Assembly (NCBI GenBank): GCA_951799445.1
Contig: OX637296.1
Location: forward strand, 17,918,001 to 17,982,000
DNA length: 64,000 nucleotides
Reading direction: 5' to 3'
Source: Pseudisothecium myosuroides
Lineage: Eukaryota > Streptophyta > Bryopsida > Hypnales > Lembophyllaceae
Part shown: positions 36,040 through 47,385 of the stretch, piece by piece
Layout: every line of letters begins with the position of its first letter
How positions within the stretch are numbered: position 1 is the stretch's first letter
Program-made: the position numbers and the translations under genes
Notes under the pieces: model-generated
What the model was told of the DNA's origin: nothing
The model's input: only the letters and a program-made list of their open reading frames with translations
The model's database searches: none

Positions 36040-36890
36040 AAGACAAATGGCTATTTGAAGAACAATGGGAGACGTTTAATGCAACACTTGATCATACTTG
36101 TATTTTCAAGATAGTGAAAAGCACACAAAACTTGTTCTATTGTCAATTCAATCTAAAGACCTTGCACACACTAACGCCATCTGTTGCACATGATCATCCA
36201 AACCTTCTTTTAGCTCATTCACAAATTCCAACTAATTTTGTATTTATATTGAGACATTTGTTCTATTGTCAATTCAATCTAAAGACCTTGCACATACTAA
36301 CGCCATCTGCTGCACATGATCATCTAAACCTTCTTTTAGCTCATTGACAAGTTCCAACTAATTTTGTATATATATTGATTGTCTCATTGAGGTGCATAAA
36401 CTGTATAAACAGCATGGTGTAGTGCAATTTCTTCTCTAAATGGATTCTAACTAAATTTGGTCACTTCTAATATAGAAAATTCAAATAAAAAGTTTCATTT
36501 GGGATATGAATTCACAATAGACTCATTAGTTGCAAGTTTTTTGTACCATACTACATTTTAGAGCTTTGCTAACTCTAAACAATCAATCTCTTGCCAAACA
36601 ACTCATCAATCAACTTCCTCTTCCATATCAATTTGAACCCCTCCTGCTAGGGTCCCTCCTGTTGGGGACCTTTGCAACCCAAGTATGTAGGAGGAAATTA
36701 GATGAGAAGGCCATGAATGAGTGATGCATACAAGGGATAATTCCTGTCTTCAAGGTTGTGTTTGTAGACTTTCTACAATGCTTTGGGGAGGCCACATCAA
36801 TGGTATAGTATGTTATGAGACACACATAACAATGGTGAGAAAGAAGCCACTTCATCCTCTTCAAATGTTAGACAAGCATGGCTCCTCAGG
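36040..36890. repeat. Duplicated non-coding block (partner 43590-44255), internal 118-bp tandem repeat
   Basis: The block aligns with 43590-44255, sharing AACTTGTTCTATTG, AATCTAAAGACCTTGCACA and CTTTGGGGAGGCCACATCAA. Within it, about 36136-36245 is repeated at about 36258-36370. The short ORFs are not conserved between copies, so it is probably not coding. Confidence 0.7.
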
Positions 36891-36892
36891 CT

Positions 36893-38835
36893 CCCTAACA
36901 TCTTGCATATTGACCAAATTTCTTCTCGCCATACTCAAATGGAAGAATGACAAACTTACTCAAAGGCATGGTCACTACAACTCAGATGAAATGGTTATAG
37001 GTGGGGTACACATTGTTGGGTCTCATACTCTCATAATTGCAAATTTCAATGTCTTTAAGGTCAGCATGGTGAGTGAGGATGGTGATTGGTGGTGATGCTC
37101 TAAACCCCTGATTGAACAGACGTTGGCTATCGAAAATGCACTCTTGCCTAATGCAATTGGATGCTCTCCTTTTGAACGTTGTGCCGAGTTTCTAAATTAT
37201 CATTTAAGGAGAAAGGAAGGTGTGCGGTATTGTAGGAATGCAACTCATGATTATCACCATTGCACCCCTGTTGGCTTTGAGTCCTCTACTTATAACGATT
37301 GCCTGTCTGTGGTGGGCTGTGAATATATAATGTAGTAGATTCAAACAAGTTGATTAAAATCTTTGTATAACTGATGCGCAGGTGCATGTTCTAGCTAGGC
37401 TGATGGAGGATGAGGGAGTGTCGCAGGGTTTCCGCGCAACTGCTTTGAACGGATTTACTGCAAAGATCATTCCAAGAATTAGCTGCATCCTTCCTGACAT
37501 CCTCCAATATGATTGTACAAGCCTCATAAGTTAAAGAGTCTGGAAGGGTCTTTGACAACAATCAACTCAAATTGAATATTGAATAGAACAATCATCATGA
37601 AGCTTAGAATCTTTCGAGTAACCATACCTTGACTATTGCTCAGATTACCTGGAATGCAATTGGGAAGAATCAAAATCATTCCCAAATACGTTGGGTTACT
37701 TGGATAGGAATCCTGGCCAACTTCAATAATTTTCTGGATAAATTGTCTCACCAACTTGCTCATATACTTCATAAACTGCAGGTACACAACATTGTAGAAT
37801 TGGAACATACCCTTACCAAACTACAAGACTCCAGATGAAGAGAACCATGATGAATGAAGAAAGACTCGGAAGAAGAAATTCCCATGGACAGGCGGACACC
37901 ATAACAAGGTACAAAAGTTATACATAACCTCTTTTGAGAGAGCCCTTCTTCAACAAATTTTACCCTACATAACTACAAATGACTTAACCATGTATCCACA
38001 TCCATGACTATGAGTATTGGAATGCTTTACAGATACAGCGTACCCAGGTACATGGAGTGATCTATCACAGGGTTACAAAGTTGCAATCTAAGTCGTACAA
38101 AGTATCAAAGACAACGAAAGGATACGACCTTTCAAAGACTAAGTATCCTGAGCGACTTTGAAATTCCTTAGAGCAAATCAAAAACTTTGAGTCTCTATGA
38201 AGGTTTCCATTCATTCACATGGACCAACCGACGGTCTACAGCCATAATCCTTTGCAGTTCGTTCACATTGAATTGACCTTATCTTTCAGTGCACATGGGT
38301 CAACCAAGCAAATCCATGTCATTGCAAAAATGTGCACAAAGAACTTGAAAAGTCTTCTTTTGTAGAACATCACAAGTCTGCCATGATAGAAACATGAGGT
38401 TCGTGTTCAAGTTTAAAATACCAAGATCAAGGAGAAAAGAGGTGAAATTACTACCCATTTTCAAAACACTGTATCGAACCTAGGTTGAGAAAGCAAGCAT
38501 GGTATAAACAAAGCAAGAGCCCCTGTAGATACGATATACAAAACAAAGTCGGGTCTAGTTTTTTTACAACATCACTACTACATTGAAATATCGCAGCACC
38601 AAAGCATCCCTGCAAATTGTAAATAACTCTTAGCTCCATCCACAAAAAGGCTAAATCTACTACTTTAATTTGCTGCAGCAGGCTCCTGCCTCAAACATGA
38701 GACAATGCAAGAGCCCCAAATGTAACTTTGTGGATGTAACATTTCTAGTGCACCACATTTATACTCAATTACTCGGGTTATACGCAGATGTTGGGGACAC
38801 TTTGTCGAGTTTAGGGTCGCTCAAACACAGATAGA
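36893..38835. other. ~1.94-kb segment absent from the related block at 44.25 kb
   Basis: In the partner block the flanks are joined directly near 44257-44262 (GACAAGTATGAAGCACACAC). Here about 1.94 kb separates GACAAGCATGG from AAGCACACGCC. An exon-like stretch begins after an acceptor at 37381 (GATGCGCAG) and encodes VHVLARLMEDEGVSQGFRAT and onward to about 37527 without a stop. I do not recognise it. No terminal repeats were found, so insertion here or deletion there cannot be told apart. Confidence 0.4.
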
Positions 38836-39009
38836 GCAAAGCACACGCCAGGAGCGCTTGGATCAACACTTAGAAGGAGGCTATATGGAAATCCTACCTT
38901 ACAAGATATAGAGGTTAGAAATTGATTGTGAGTGCATTTAACTTTGGAGGCTGCTACAACAAAAAATGGTGACTATACTATAACAGTAACTATGTATATT
39001 TCACAACCG

Positions 39010-40365
39010 CTAGGGAATAGCATCCCATCGAAGCTCGAATATGCCACCTGCAGGATTAGTAGAAAAGCACTCTGGAATCTCAGAGATTATTTGCCACTGA
39101 CTTGTAGACAAGTCAAAAAGCAATGTTCGCTTATGCGGATAATCATGTGCGCTTACTTCAGACGCAGTTACTACCAAAAAGTCTTGGCATCCAAAAAGTT
39201 GCGTCTCCAACTCGACGTCTCCTTGAATTCCAGATACTTCATCCAGTAAACAGCACGTGTGCTGCTTCAGTCGAACCCAATGCGGCTGGCAACTTTGGGC
39301 TTGGTATTCCGTCAGGAAGTATCCAAGATTATAATTAAAATGCAGGACAAACAGGCGGTCTTTCACGAGAACGCTGTTGCCCCGAAATCTGCGTGGATAG
39401 CTACCATCATCAAGCTCAAGCAATGTACTGCTTGCACAATCATAAGCACAAGGACCAACTTTCTCTTTCGCCACATATCCATTTTCAGGGCCATAACTCC
39501 TCCAAGAGTACTGACAGCCAAAAATGAGATCTGAAAAGATGTTCGGCTTACTCCACTTTCCAGTCACGGAGCTGAAAATCCTTGCTACCGCATCGCCTCC
39601 GCTTTGTTTCTTGGGGCCCACGACTAGCACCTTGTAGCATTTGGAATCCCGGTCCATCACCAATTGGACCATACGAGGCTGAATTCGACTCAGGGAAGAC
39701 GATGACGGAAGTCCTCTCCACTGTCTTGTCAACGGATTGACCACTACTATGTTCAATGGAAACATGTCTTTCTCTAGGGCGGTGGAAACAAGGCACACTA
39801 ACCCTCCATCGCCAACAAGCATTTTCGCACAACTTTCGAGTACACAAGCCTCATGCACAAAATGATGCCATCTATTTTTCTTGCTATCATATAACTTTAC
39901 AACCATCTCGACATTCTGAGGCCCATTATCACCTGGGGCATATTCACTCCCTTCATTTATCAGAGCAAACATGTTGGGATTTCGTTCAGCATATAACTTG
40001 GTGAATCCAGGAGTCACTCCTGTCACATGCCTGTCCCAGGTCTTCGAAAGAAGTCGAAGGCGCATAATATCAGGCAATGGCAAGCAAGCAAAAACGCGAT
40101 GCAAGAGCTCCGCTGGCAGCATGCTCCACACAGCAGGGCACAACGGAGAACACGCACACACATGTGCTACTCCTATCAGGTAATCTTGAACGCCGATGGC
40201 GGCCAATTCGTTCTTGAACGTGTCAATGTCATGCTTAAGAAGCGCACTTTGCTCCATAAGGTGTCGAGATCTTTTCTCCAACAAACGACGGGTCTCACGA
40301 ACTTGGGCCATCTTTTCTTCGCGAACTCTGGAAAATGCAGAGGCATCCTTCTCTGTGAACTCCAT
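39010..40365 (-). CDS. F-box protein with N-terminal coiled coil
   Basis: This encodes a 451-residue F-box protein, presumably the substrate-recognition subunit of an SCF E3 ubiquitin ligase. ATG at 40365 (MEFTEKDASAFSRV) is preferred over the in-frame ATG at 40428. The twin locus differs by three single-base indels in the stretch between them, which is the pattern of untranslated sequence. Order: charged coiled coil (residues about 5-55), Cys-rich linker (VCACSPLCPAV), F-box (WSMLPAELLHRVFACLPLPD, then RLLSKTW), and a ~330-residue beta-rich region with NPLTRQWR and VTGKWSK motifs like F-box-associated/kelch repeats. The stop is TAG at 39010-39012. A 5' UTR intron is likely, since donor- and acceptor-like sites lie upstream. 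The substrate is unknown. Confidence 0.88.
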   Translation of the reverse strand: MEFTEKDASAFSRVREEKMAQVRETRRLLEKRSRHLMEQSALLKHDIDTFKNELAAIGVQDYLIGVAHVCACSPLCPAVWSMLPAELLHRVFACLPLPDIMRLRLLSKTWDRHVTGVTPGFTKLYAERNPNMFALINEGSEYAPGDNGPQNVEMVVKLYDSKKNRWHHFVHEACVLESCAKMLVGDGGLVCLVSTALEKDMFPLNIVVVNPLTRQWRGLPSSSSLSRIQPRMVQLVMDRDSKCYKVLVVGPKKQSGGDAVARIFSSVTGKWSKPNIFSDLIFGCQYSWRSYGPENGYVAKEKVGPCAYDCASSTLLELDDGSYPRRFRGNSVLVKDRLFVLHFNYNLGYFLTEYQAQSCQPHWVRLKQHTCCLLDEVSGIQGDVELETQLFGCQDFLVVTASEVSAHDYPHKRTLLFDLSTSQWQIISEIPECFSTNPAGGIFELRWDAIP

Positions 40366-41325
40366 TGTTAAGCTAGGATCCAGCAAGTGATTCTTTGTGT
40401 GTAGGCCTCTGTCCATGGAGCCAAACATGAAACCAAAAATAAGGGAGACCAGTTAGAGATGGATCGTTGCAGCACCAATACTTTCGACCATAGACAGAAG
40501 AAAAATGTCAATTGAAAGAAAATGCGTACTACAGGAAACCACCAAATTGAGAACTCGAAAGTCTTACTTCTCTTCAGTCCAAACCTAAAGCACCCAAACT
40601 GCCATGGCCGACTACACCCAAACACCGCTGCAACAGAAGGCCGCAATTCTAAACTCCTACAACGAATATCACAAACAACCGAAAGTACATGACATGTTGG
40701 GGTAGTATAAAGAGAGTCAATCTTTATTACCATTCAAGGAACATTGGTTAATTTATATATACAAGGTGACATTCCTAAGGAATATCAAGCGACTGGATTT
40801 GTCATGCCTCGGTGAATATCAAACAACTCAAGCTATCAAGATATCCTTATATTCTACTTTTACACGACAGAGTCAGTATCTAGTCTGGTAGTTACACCAC
40901 CATACATGCACCATAGGATTCATCAAAAAGAAAACTAGAAGTTCCGTCTGCAATTATCTGACGTATGCAATTTTCCAAGATAACAAGCATAATGCAATGT
41001 ACATGAACTGCAATTCTTTGAACTCACATGAGCAAGCGATCAAAGAAACCAACTGAAGCCCCCTTTAGTCAGGACATGATAATTGCAACATAACAAGCTG
41101 TCCCCGCTATTTCCGTCAACTCCATCAGATTGATACGAATCAAGCTTGTGTGCTCCATATCCAAGCAATATCTAGCTGTTCAAGCAAATTAAAACGGAGC
41201 TTCAAGGAGACGCGCGTGGGATCGGAAATTGGTGGCACCAGAAACAACAGAAATTGGAAAGTTTCAGCAGGAAAGGAAAGAACGGAACTCTTGAACTGAA
41301 GCTGCGTCCTACTGATCTGCAAGCG

Positions 41326-41349
41326 CTAGAAGAGCCGGCACGGCGCCAT
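41326..41349 (-). promoter_or_regulatory. Possible upstream ORF of the intact F-box gene
   Basis: A seven-codon ORF (MAPCRLF, then TAG) has the same length and position as in the duplicate (13894-13917), with two amino acid changes and the frame preserved. It could dampen translation if it lies in the mRNA leader. Confidence 0.3.
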
Positions 41350-41452
41350 TGGAAGGCAGGTGAGAGAGACGGATCGACGAGCAAGTTTCGGTGGCAGACT
41401 ACCAGGACTGTCGGTGGGATTAGGCGAGACTTGAACCACTGAAATTAGGGTT

Positions 41453-43131
41453 GAATCTGAAATTAGGGCTGGGCAATAGCAAGGAACACTTGTCCTATTT
41501 TTTTGTGTTTTTTGGCCATAACTTTTGTGTAATGACTCCAAAACACTCAAGACTTATAATTAAATGAGGTACTCATGACTATTATGTACCTTGGTGAATT
41601 TTTTCCTATTCAAAAAAATGTGTAACTATCAATATATAGCCTCCAATTTTTTGTTACATGTCAATTCGGGATTTTCTAGTACTATTTCTAGCCCCCAAAA
41701 ATGAATTTAGTGCTAAAATTTAAAGCATATGGTCTTCTAGTAGAGTAGCGCCTATTATTCAAAGGAATTTTAAAAAAATAGGTAATTCTATATTATATGG
41801 AAGTGAGCTTCTTTCTGCTTGCATTTAAAAACATAAAATGTAATTTTAGTGGTTCTTTTGGTGAATGACCATTTTTACAGAAATTATTCTTGTGGAAAAT
41901 TCTTATTTTGATTAAAAGAATTTTTTTCCTATTTTTCACAAATTGAAACATCAAAATACCTATTTTTTGAGATTTTGCTCTTTTTTGGTTTTCCTATAAA
42001 GAGGAATTTTCTATGTTTTATCTTCTGAGAGTACAACCTTTATCATACATTGTCTATTTTTTAAAATTGTTTTAAAACTATTTTTCTAATTTTATAGCAT
42101 TTGAAAAAAAAAAAAGCATAAGTACAATGAAAACAAAACAAAAATCAATAGGTGATTTATAAAATCACTTTGTTTCAAGTTTTTGATCTTTCAATAGGTG
42201 ATTTAATCCATAAAGCACCAAACTACGTTTTTTGGCAACACAACAATTTTGGGCAACTTACTACAAATGAAATTTTTTATTTTTTTTATTTGAAATTTTT
42301 GCACAACATGTGGGTGAGGTTTTTTTTTAAGGCCTAATTATTTTCATTACTTTCGATTACATGGTTAAAAAGTTATTGTATGATACGCAATTTTCATTGC
42401 TCAACAGGCTTTTCAAAAAGTTCTTAAAAAATCACTTTTTTCTGAAACAAAAATTGAAATTGATTTTCTAGATTTATGTATACGAGGAAAGCTTTAAATC
42501 ATTCCATTTTCATTAATGAGATGAAAGTTATGAGGAGTTTTAGTTTGCGGGCAACTATGGATTCTCTACTCTAAAATAAAATTTGAAGTCCTTTATTTAA
42601 TTCAACTTTCAATATTTAAAAAATAAATAAAATCATTGGACGTAGATTGTTTATTACAACATTACAACCATTCAATTGGCATTTTTCAATTCTATAACTA
42701 GATTCTTAACAATTTAGTATTTTTAATCATTTTCTACTTCTTTCTACTTATTATTTTTTTCCTATATGTTGAATAATTCAAAATGATTTTGAAATATTTT
42801 AAGCATGTGTCCAACTTGCCTTAAAGAATGAATCAAAAAGAGCACCACCATTTTGGACATTTTTTCATTCATATAAATGTAACCTTGTGAAGTGAAGCTA
42901 TTTTGTTTTTTGCAAAGCCAAAAAAAATTTCTAGCAATTCAAATGCTATTATCTTGCAATCTATATAGTGGAAATTTTTGAAATTTTTTCTACATCTTCT
43001 CAAACCAATGCACTATAAGATCCTATAGTTCCGTGTGACCAATAATGTTTCTAAAAATTGGTAATTGTGTTAGAAATGGCAATTGTGGAGCATTTTTGGT
43101 GAAAATATAATAAAAAATGTTTAGGGGTTAA
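41453..43131. other. Degenerate repeat sequence ending in a TTTAGGGG-TTAA terminus
   Basis: 41508-41700 is a diverged unit of the 170-bp repeat. 41810-41870 matches both flanks of the MITE at 15690 without the insertion, so it is an empty-site relative. 42880-43127 resembles the right half of the 918-bp TTAA MITEs and ends GTTTAGGGG then TTAA (43128-43131); its left end was not found. No gene is visible. Confidence 0.5.
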
Positions 43132-43589
43132 CCCTTTTATTTTTGAATATTTTTTGGATGATACTTTTTATATTTTTTATCATATATTTGAATGAACATA
43201 TTATTTATATTAATTTCATGAAATAGGTTATTAAAAAGGTTATCTTTTAAAGATCCAATAAGCGATTGGGACGAATGAGAAGGTATTAGGATAACACATT
43301 GGCTTCATGTATTCTCTTCATCAGATTACTAGAGCTACATTGGGCTCATGCAAAGAAAAAGTCAATAGAAAAAGTTCAAAAGTGGTGTATTTTGAGCTTT
43401 CAAGATGCTGTCTTCAAAGTGTCACAAAAATTGTAATTTTAACAATTTTGAAAAAAATTAAAATGGAGTAAAAATTAGATTATTGGAGCTACTTTTTCTT
43501 AGTCAAGCTTAAAAAACATTTAAAATTAAGAACAATGTGAAAATTTGGATTTTCACTTTCGAAATTCCCATGGAGCTTGCAATGTCCTT
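43132..43589. other. AT-rich non-coding sequence
   Basis: No credible ORF. Part of it resembles 17000-17160 (GAATGAGAAGGTATT, ATAACACATTGGC), again the same repeat background. Confidence 0.4.
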
Positions 43590-44390
43590 TGAGGGTAATG
43601 CAATGCTTTGTTGTACTTGTATTTCTAAGATAATAAAAAACATGCAAAACTTGTTCTATTGTTGATCCAATCTAAAGACCTTGCACACACTAATGCCATC
43701 CGTTGCACATGATCACCGCCAAACCTTCTTTTAGCTCAAGTTCCAACTAGTTTCGTATTTGTATTTACTGTCTTGTCGAGGTGCATAAACGGCACGTTGT
43801 AGTCCCTCTAGGATTTCTTATTATATTTGGTCCTTGACATAATTCAAAAGATAAGTTTCATTTGGAACATAAATTTACAATAGATTCATTAGTTGCAAGT
43901 TTTTTGCACCATACTACATTTTAGAGCATTTCTAACTCTAAACAATCAATCTCTTGTCAAACAACTCACCAATCAACTTTCACGCCTCTTCTTCCATAAC
44001 ATTCTAAACCCTTCTTGCTAAGGTCCTTTGTAACTCAAGTATATAGGAGGAAATTAGATTAAAAAAAAGCCATGAATGAATGATGCAGACAGGGATAATT
44101 CCTTTTTTCTATGCTATATTTGTGGACTTTCTACAATGCTTTGGGGAGGCCACATCAACGGTATAGAATGTTATGAGTCTCACAAAACCACACACACAAC
44201 AACGGTGAGAAAGAAGCCACTTCGTCCCCTTCAAATGTTAAAGATACATAGACAAGTATGAAGCACACACTAGGAGGACTTGGATCAATACTTAAAGCTT
44301 AGAAGGAGGCTTCATGGGCACAATACCTTACTAGATATAGAGGTTAGAAGTTGATCGTTGGTGCATTTAACTTTGGAGGTTACATGAGAA
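43590..44390. repeat. Duplicated non-coding block (partner of 36040-36890 plus 38840-38960)
   Basis: The left part matches 36080-36890 and the right part (44262-44390) matches 38838-38960, so it is a shorter version of the 36-39 kb locus without the 1.94-kb segment. No ORF is shared. Confidence 0.65.
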
Positions 44391-46256
44391 AAAACTTAAA
44401 ATGTACATTCAATTTCAAAGCCCTTTTAATTTATTGGAGACTCTACAAATTCATCTTTTGATAGGAGGCAAGAGATTAAAACTTGGTTTGAACAAAATGG
44501 AGTGTAAAATTTAAAACTCAAATCACATGGATCAAAATTGAATTTTTTACTTTAGTTCATTCAATCTTCTTTTTTTGTTTACTTTGCTTTACATGCAATT
44601 TTCAAAGTCAGATGAATTCATGATGATTTTTGACCCCCATATTTCTTATTCTATTCCTCTATTTTTTGAATTTACTAAAAAATTGAATTTGCAAGGATCA
44701 GTTACAATATGTCAATAGTAAAATTGGCATATGATTTCTATCAAATGTTAAGAAAAAAAAATTTAATATTTTTGTTGGACGCTAAAAATTAAATTATTCT
44801 ACAAGATTTTCTTAAATATAGAAATTTTATTATGATTTAAAAAAATTTCAATAATTTTGACATGTACTTTAAAAATAGTTTTAAGCTCAATCTGCCCTTC
44901 AAATACAATGGTCTAGATTGGTAAGATGTGCATGTTTGAATAATTAATATTCTTATTTATAAAAGATTTCATATAAACTAGATTTGAATTAACTTAAAGG
45001 TATCTCTATTATTATTTAGATCCCACATTTTTTATTTAATATACAATTTTTTGTTCACATTTAAATTTTTTTTATTATTATTTATTAAAAGAATTTCAGT
45101 TTGTATGAGGTAAGCCATCTTATCTATACAACAATTAATTCACTAAAGCCTATTTGTGCCACTATGTACGGATAGGCTATAGGTTAAATTTTGAAATGTG
45201 CACTACTAGTAGAACATAGAGGACAAATAAGAAAAATCTAGTTGTAGTATAGAGAGGATTTAAATTCTAACCATAGAAAAAGGAGGTGTATTTGGTTGTA
45301 TTGTAGTATGTTAAATTTGGTGGGCATCTAGTATTGCACTTTACAATAAATTTTGTACATTATATATTGTTGCAATTGGAATATTTGTGAAGTATTGTGT
45401 GACCTTTCATCTTTTCTACCACATAGAGTTTGCAACACCTTTTTATAGTAAAGTGATTTCAATTTATACAAAATTAGCATTAGGCATTTTAATGTTATTT
45501 TACGAGCACATTGCAAGTTTTTCCAATATTTTATTGAATTTTATTTGAGTTTCAAAGTCATGGAAACGCAATCTATATACAATTGAAGGTAACCAAATGC
45601 TTATACATGCCTCAAGTACTACATGTAACTACAAATCAAAATGTCACTATTAATAGCTAAACATCAAGTTTATGCTCTTTATAAAATGATACATCCAAAT
45701 TCCCTTGTATATGTTGGAAATATGCAATAATTTGTATATTATCAAATATGACTAGTGTATATTGTGGCATTTGAGGATCTATCACTACTTCAAATGCAAT
45801 AATTTGTGTGTCATTTGATGGTCAAAGACTTTTAACATTCACTTAGTCTGCACAAAGTTTTACATTTACATTACTTTAACATTCATTTCTTTACAATTAC
45901 ATATTTGAATTGACCACATTGGACTCTTTAGGCATTTGAAGGTTGAATATAATTTTTAGGTTTCAATTGAGTTTTATTGAAGGTCAACTAGTTTGAAATT
46001 TGAAATCTTTGCTTCTATCAGTGAACAAATATAGCAAAATTTGAAGTTTTGTACCTAATACAATAAATGTGTATAAATTAATTATTCAAAGAATTTTGAA
46101 TTCTACTCTATTTCTTTTTTGTTGAAAATTTATTTTGAAAATACTAATGCGCCCTCTACATCTCCACCAAAAGTAGAGCCAACATATAAATGAACGTTTT
46201 AGGGGCCACCTAAATTACTTCATTTAAAAAAATCTAAAATAAATCTAGATAGAGTA
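44391..46256. other. AT-rich non-coding sequence
   Basis: 1.9 kb with only short AT-rich ORFs. No gene, RNA or transposon end was recognised. Confidence 0.5.
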
Positions 46257-46493
46257 GGTTGGGGCAAACCAACCTCCTCGCTTGTCCTTGAAGAAAAACG
46301 CTGAAATTTTTTATTTGCCACGCAAGACAAAATTTGCAAATTTTGAATTCTCATTTGAAATCAAATGCCCCAAATTAGCTATGAAAGGTGTAGAAAGTAA
46401 ATTAATCAAACACAAAATAGGAGGTCTTTTTTTATACGTGCACCCTTTGAATGACCTTGGAGGGACAAGCGAGGGGGTTAGTTCATTCCAGCC
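46257..46493. mobile_element. 237-bp inverted-repeat MITE
   Basis: The left arm (GGTTGGGGCAAACCAACCTC then CTCGCTTGTCC) and the complement of the right arm (GGCTGGAATGAACTAACCCC then CTCGCTTGTCC) form a 31-bp terminal inverted repeat. The ORFs inside on both strands are by-products. No target duplication is clear. It lies 49 bp left of the 9.65-kb transposon. Confidence 0.6.
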
Positions 46494-46856
46494 ATGGTGT
46501 ACTAGTTTGAGTTGATAGAACAAAGAAAGCATGATCTTTAATCTCGGGGGGTGCACTATGTAGGATGTTCATTGGTAACGTGCGTTCAAGCTCCTATTCT
46601 ATAGGGGCTATGTAGGTAAATTTTTTGAATTTCTATAGGGCTACATTTACCTAAATTTCTAAATTGGGGCTATATTAAGTACCCTATATTTCATTTCAAA
46701 TTTTTTTTTGGACTATTTATGTGTACCCTATGTTCATTATAAATATTGAACATTGGCAAAATTTTGTATTGGCTCATATTCAAATCATTAATTGAAAACT
46801 TGGCATACAGCAAAATAGTGTACAAAATGAATGAACTTCATACACTACTTGGAAAC

Positions 46857-47098
46857 ATACAAAACGAGTGAACTTCTGAAGCGGTTTTAGCAAACATACA
46901 ACAGTTTGAAACCCAGTAACCCATAGTACACTACATTGTTTTATATACTAAACGAGTGAAATCCTGAAGGTATTAGTGAATATACAACAATTTGAAACCC
47001 GAAGTACGGTGTACTCAACTACATACTAAACGAGTGAACTTCAAAAGCTATTACCAAACATACAACACTTTCAAAACCAGAGTATACTACATTCAATT
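46857..47098. repeat. Three subterminal tandem repeats (~80 bp each)
   Basis: Units start near 46857, 46944 and 47022, each with AAACGAGTGAA, then ACATACAACA.TTT and AC.ACATTC. They lie 0.3-0.55 kb inside the left end of the transposon. A shorter direct repeat (CTATAGGGGCTATGTAGGTA and CTATAGGGCTACATTTACCT) lies at about 46599-46665. Confidence 0.65.
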
Positions 47099-47385
47099 AG
47101 AGGTAGTTTAGGAAGTGCAAGTAGTTTCTAAATAAACTACTTTCATCAAAAATACTATTGAAGCCACAGTTACTGCATACATTCAATGCAAATTGAAAAG
47201 CACCGTGAAACACAAATTGAAGGAGTTTGAAAACCGTATTGAAACTAGTCAGACAGAGAAAGTTGAAAATCAGGCACAAAGGGATGAGAGTCCGGAATTC
47301 AAACCAAAAAAGAACCTGGAATTGCTAGGAAAAATGCATTGTGCACAAACAAAAGAATGTGTTACCAAACACAGCACAAAAGCAT

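Larger units (their letters stand above)
38967..41452 (-). repeat. Segmental duplication, copy B (intact F-box gene plus 5' region)
   Basis: Partner of 11483-14027. Just left of it, 38850-38960 matches 44280-44390, so this copy sits inside the other duplicated block. The duplicated 5' region keeps the sequence CAATCTTTATTACCA and the short upstream ORF. Confidence 0.85.
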
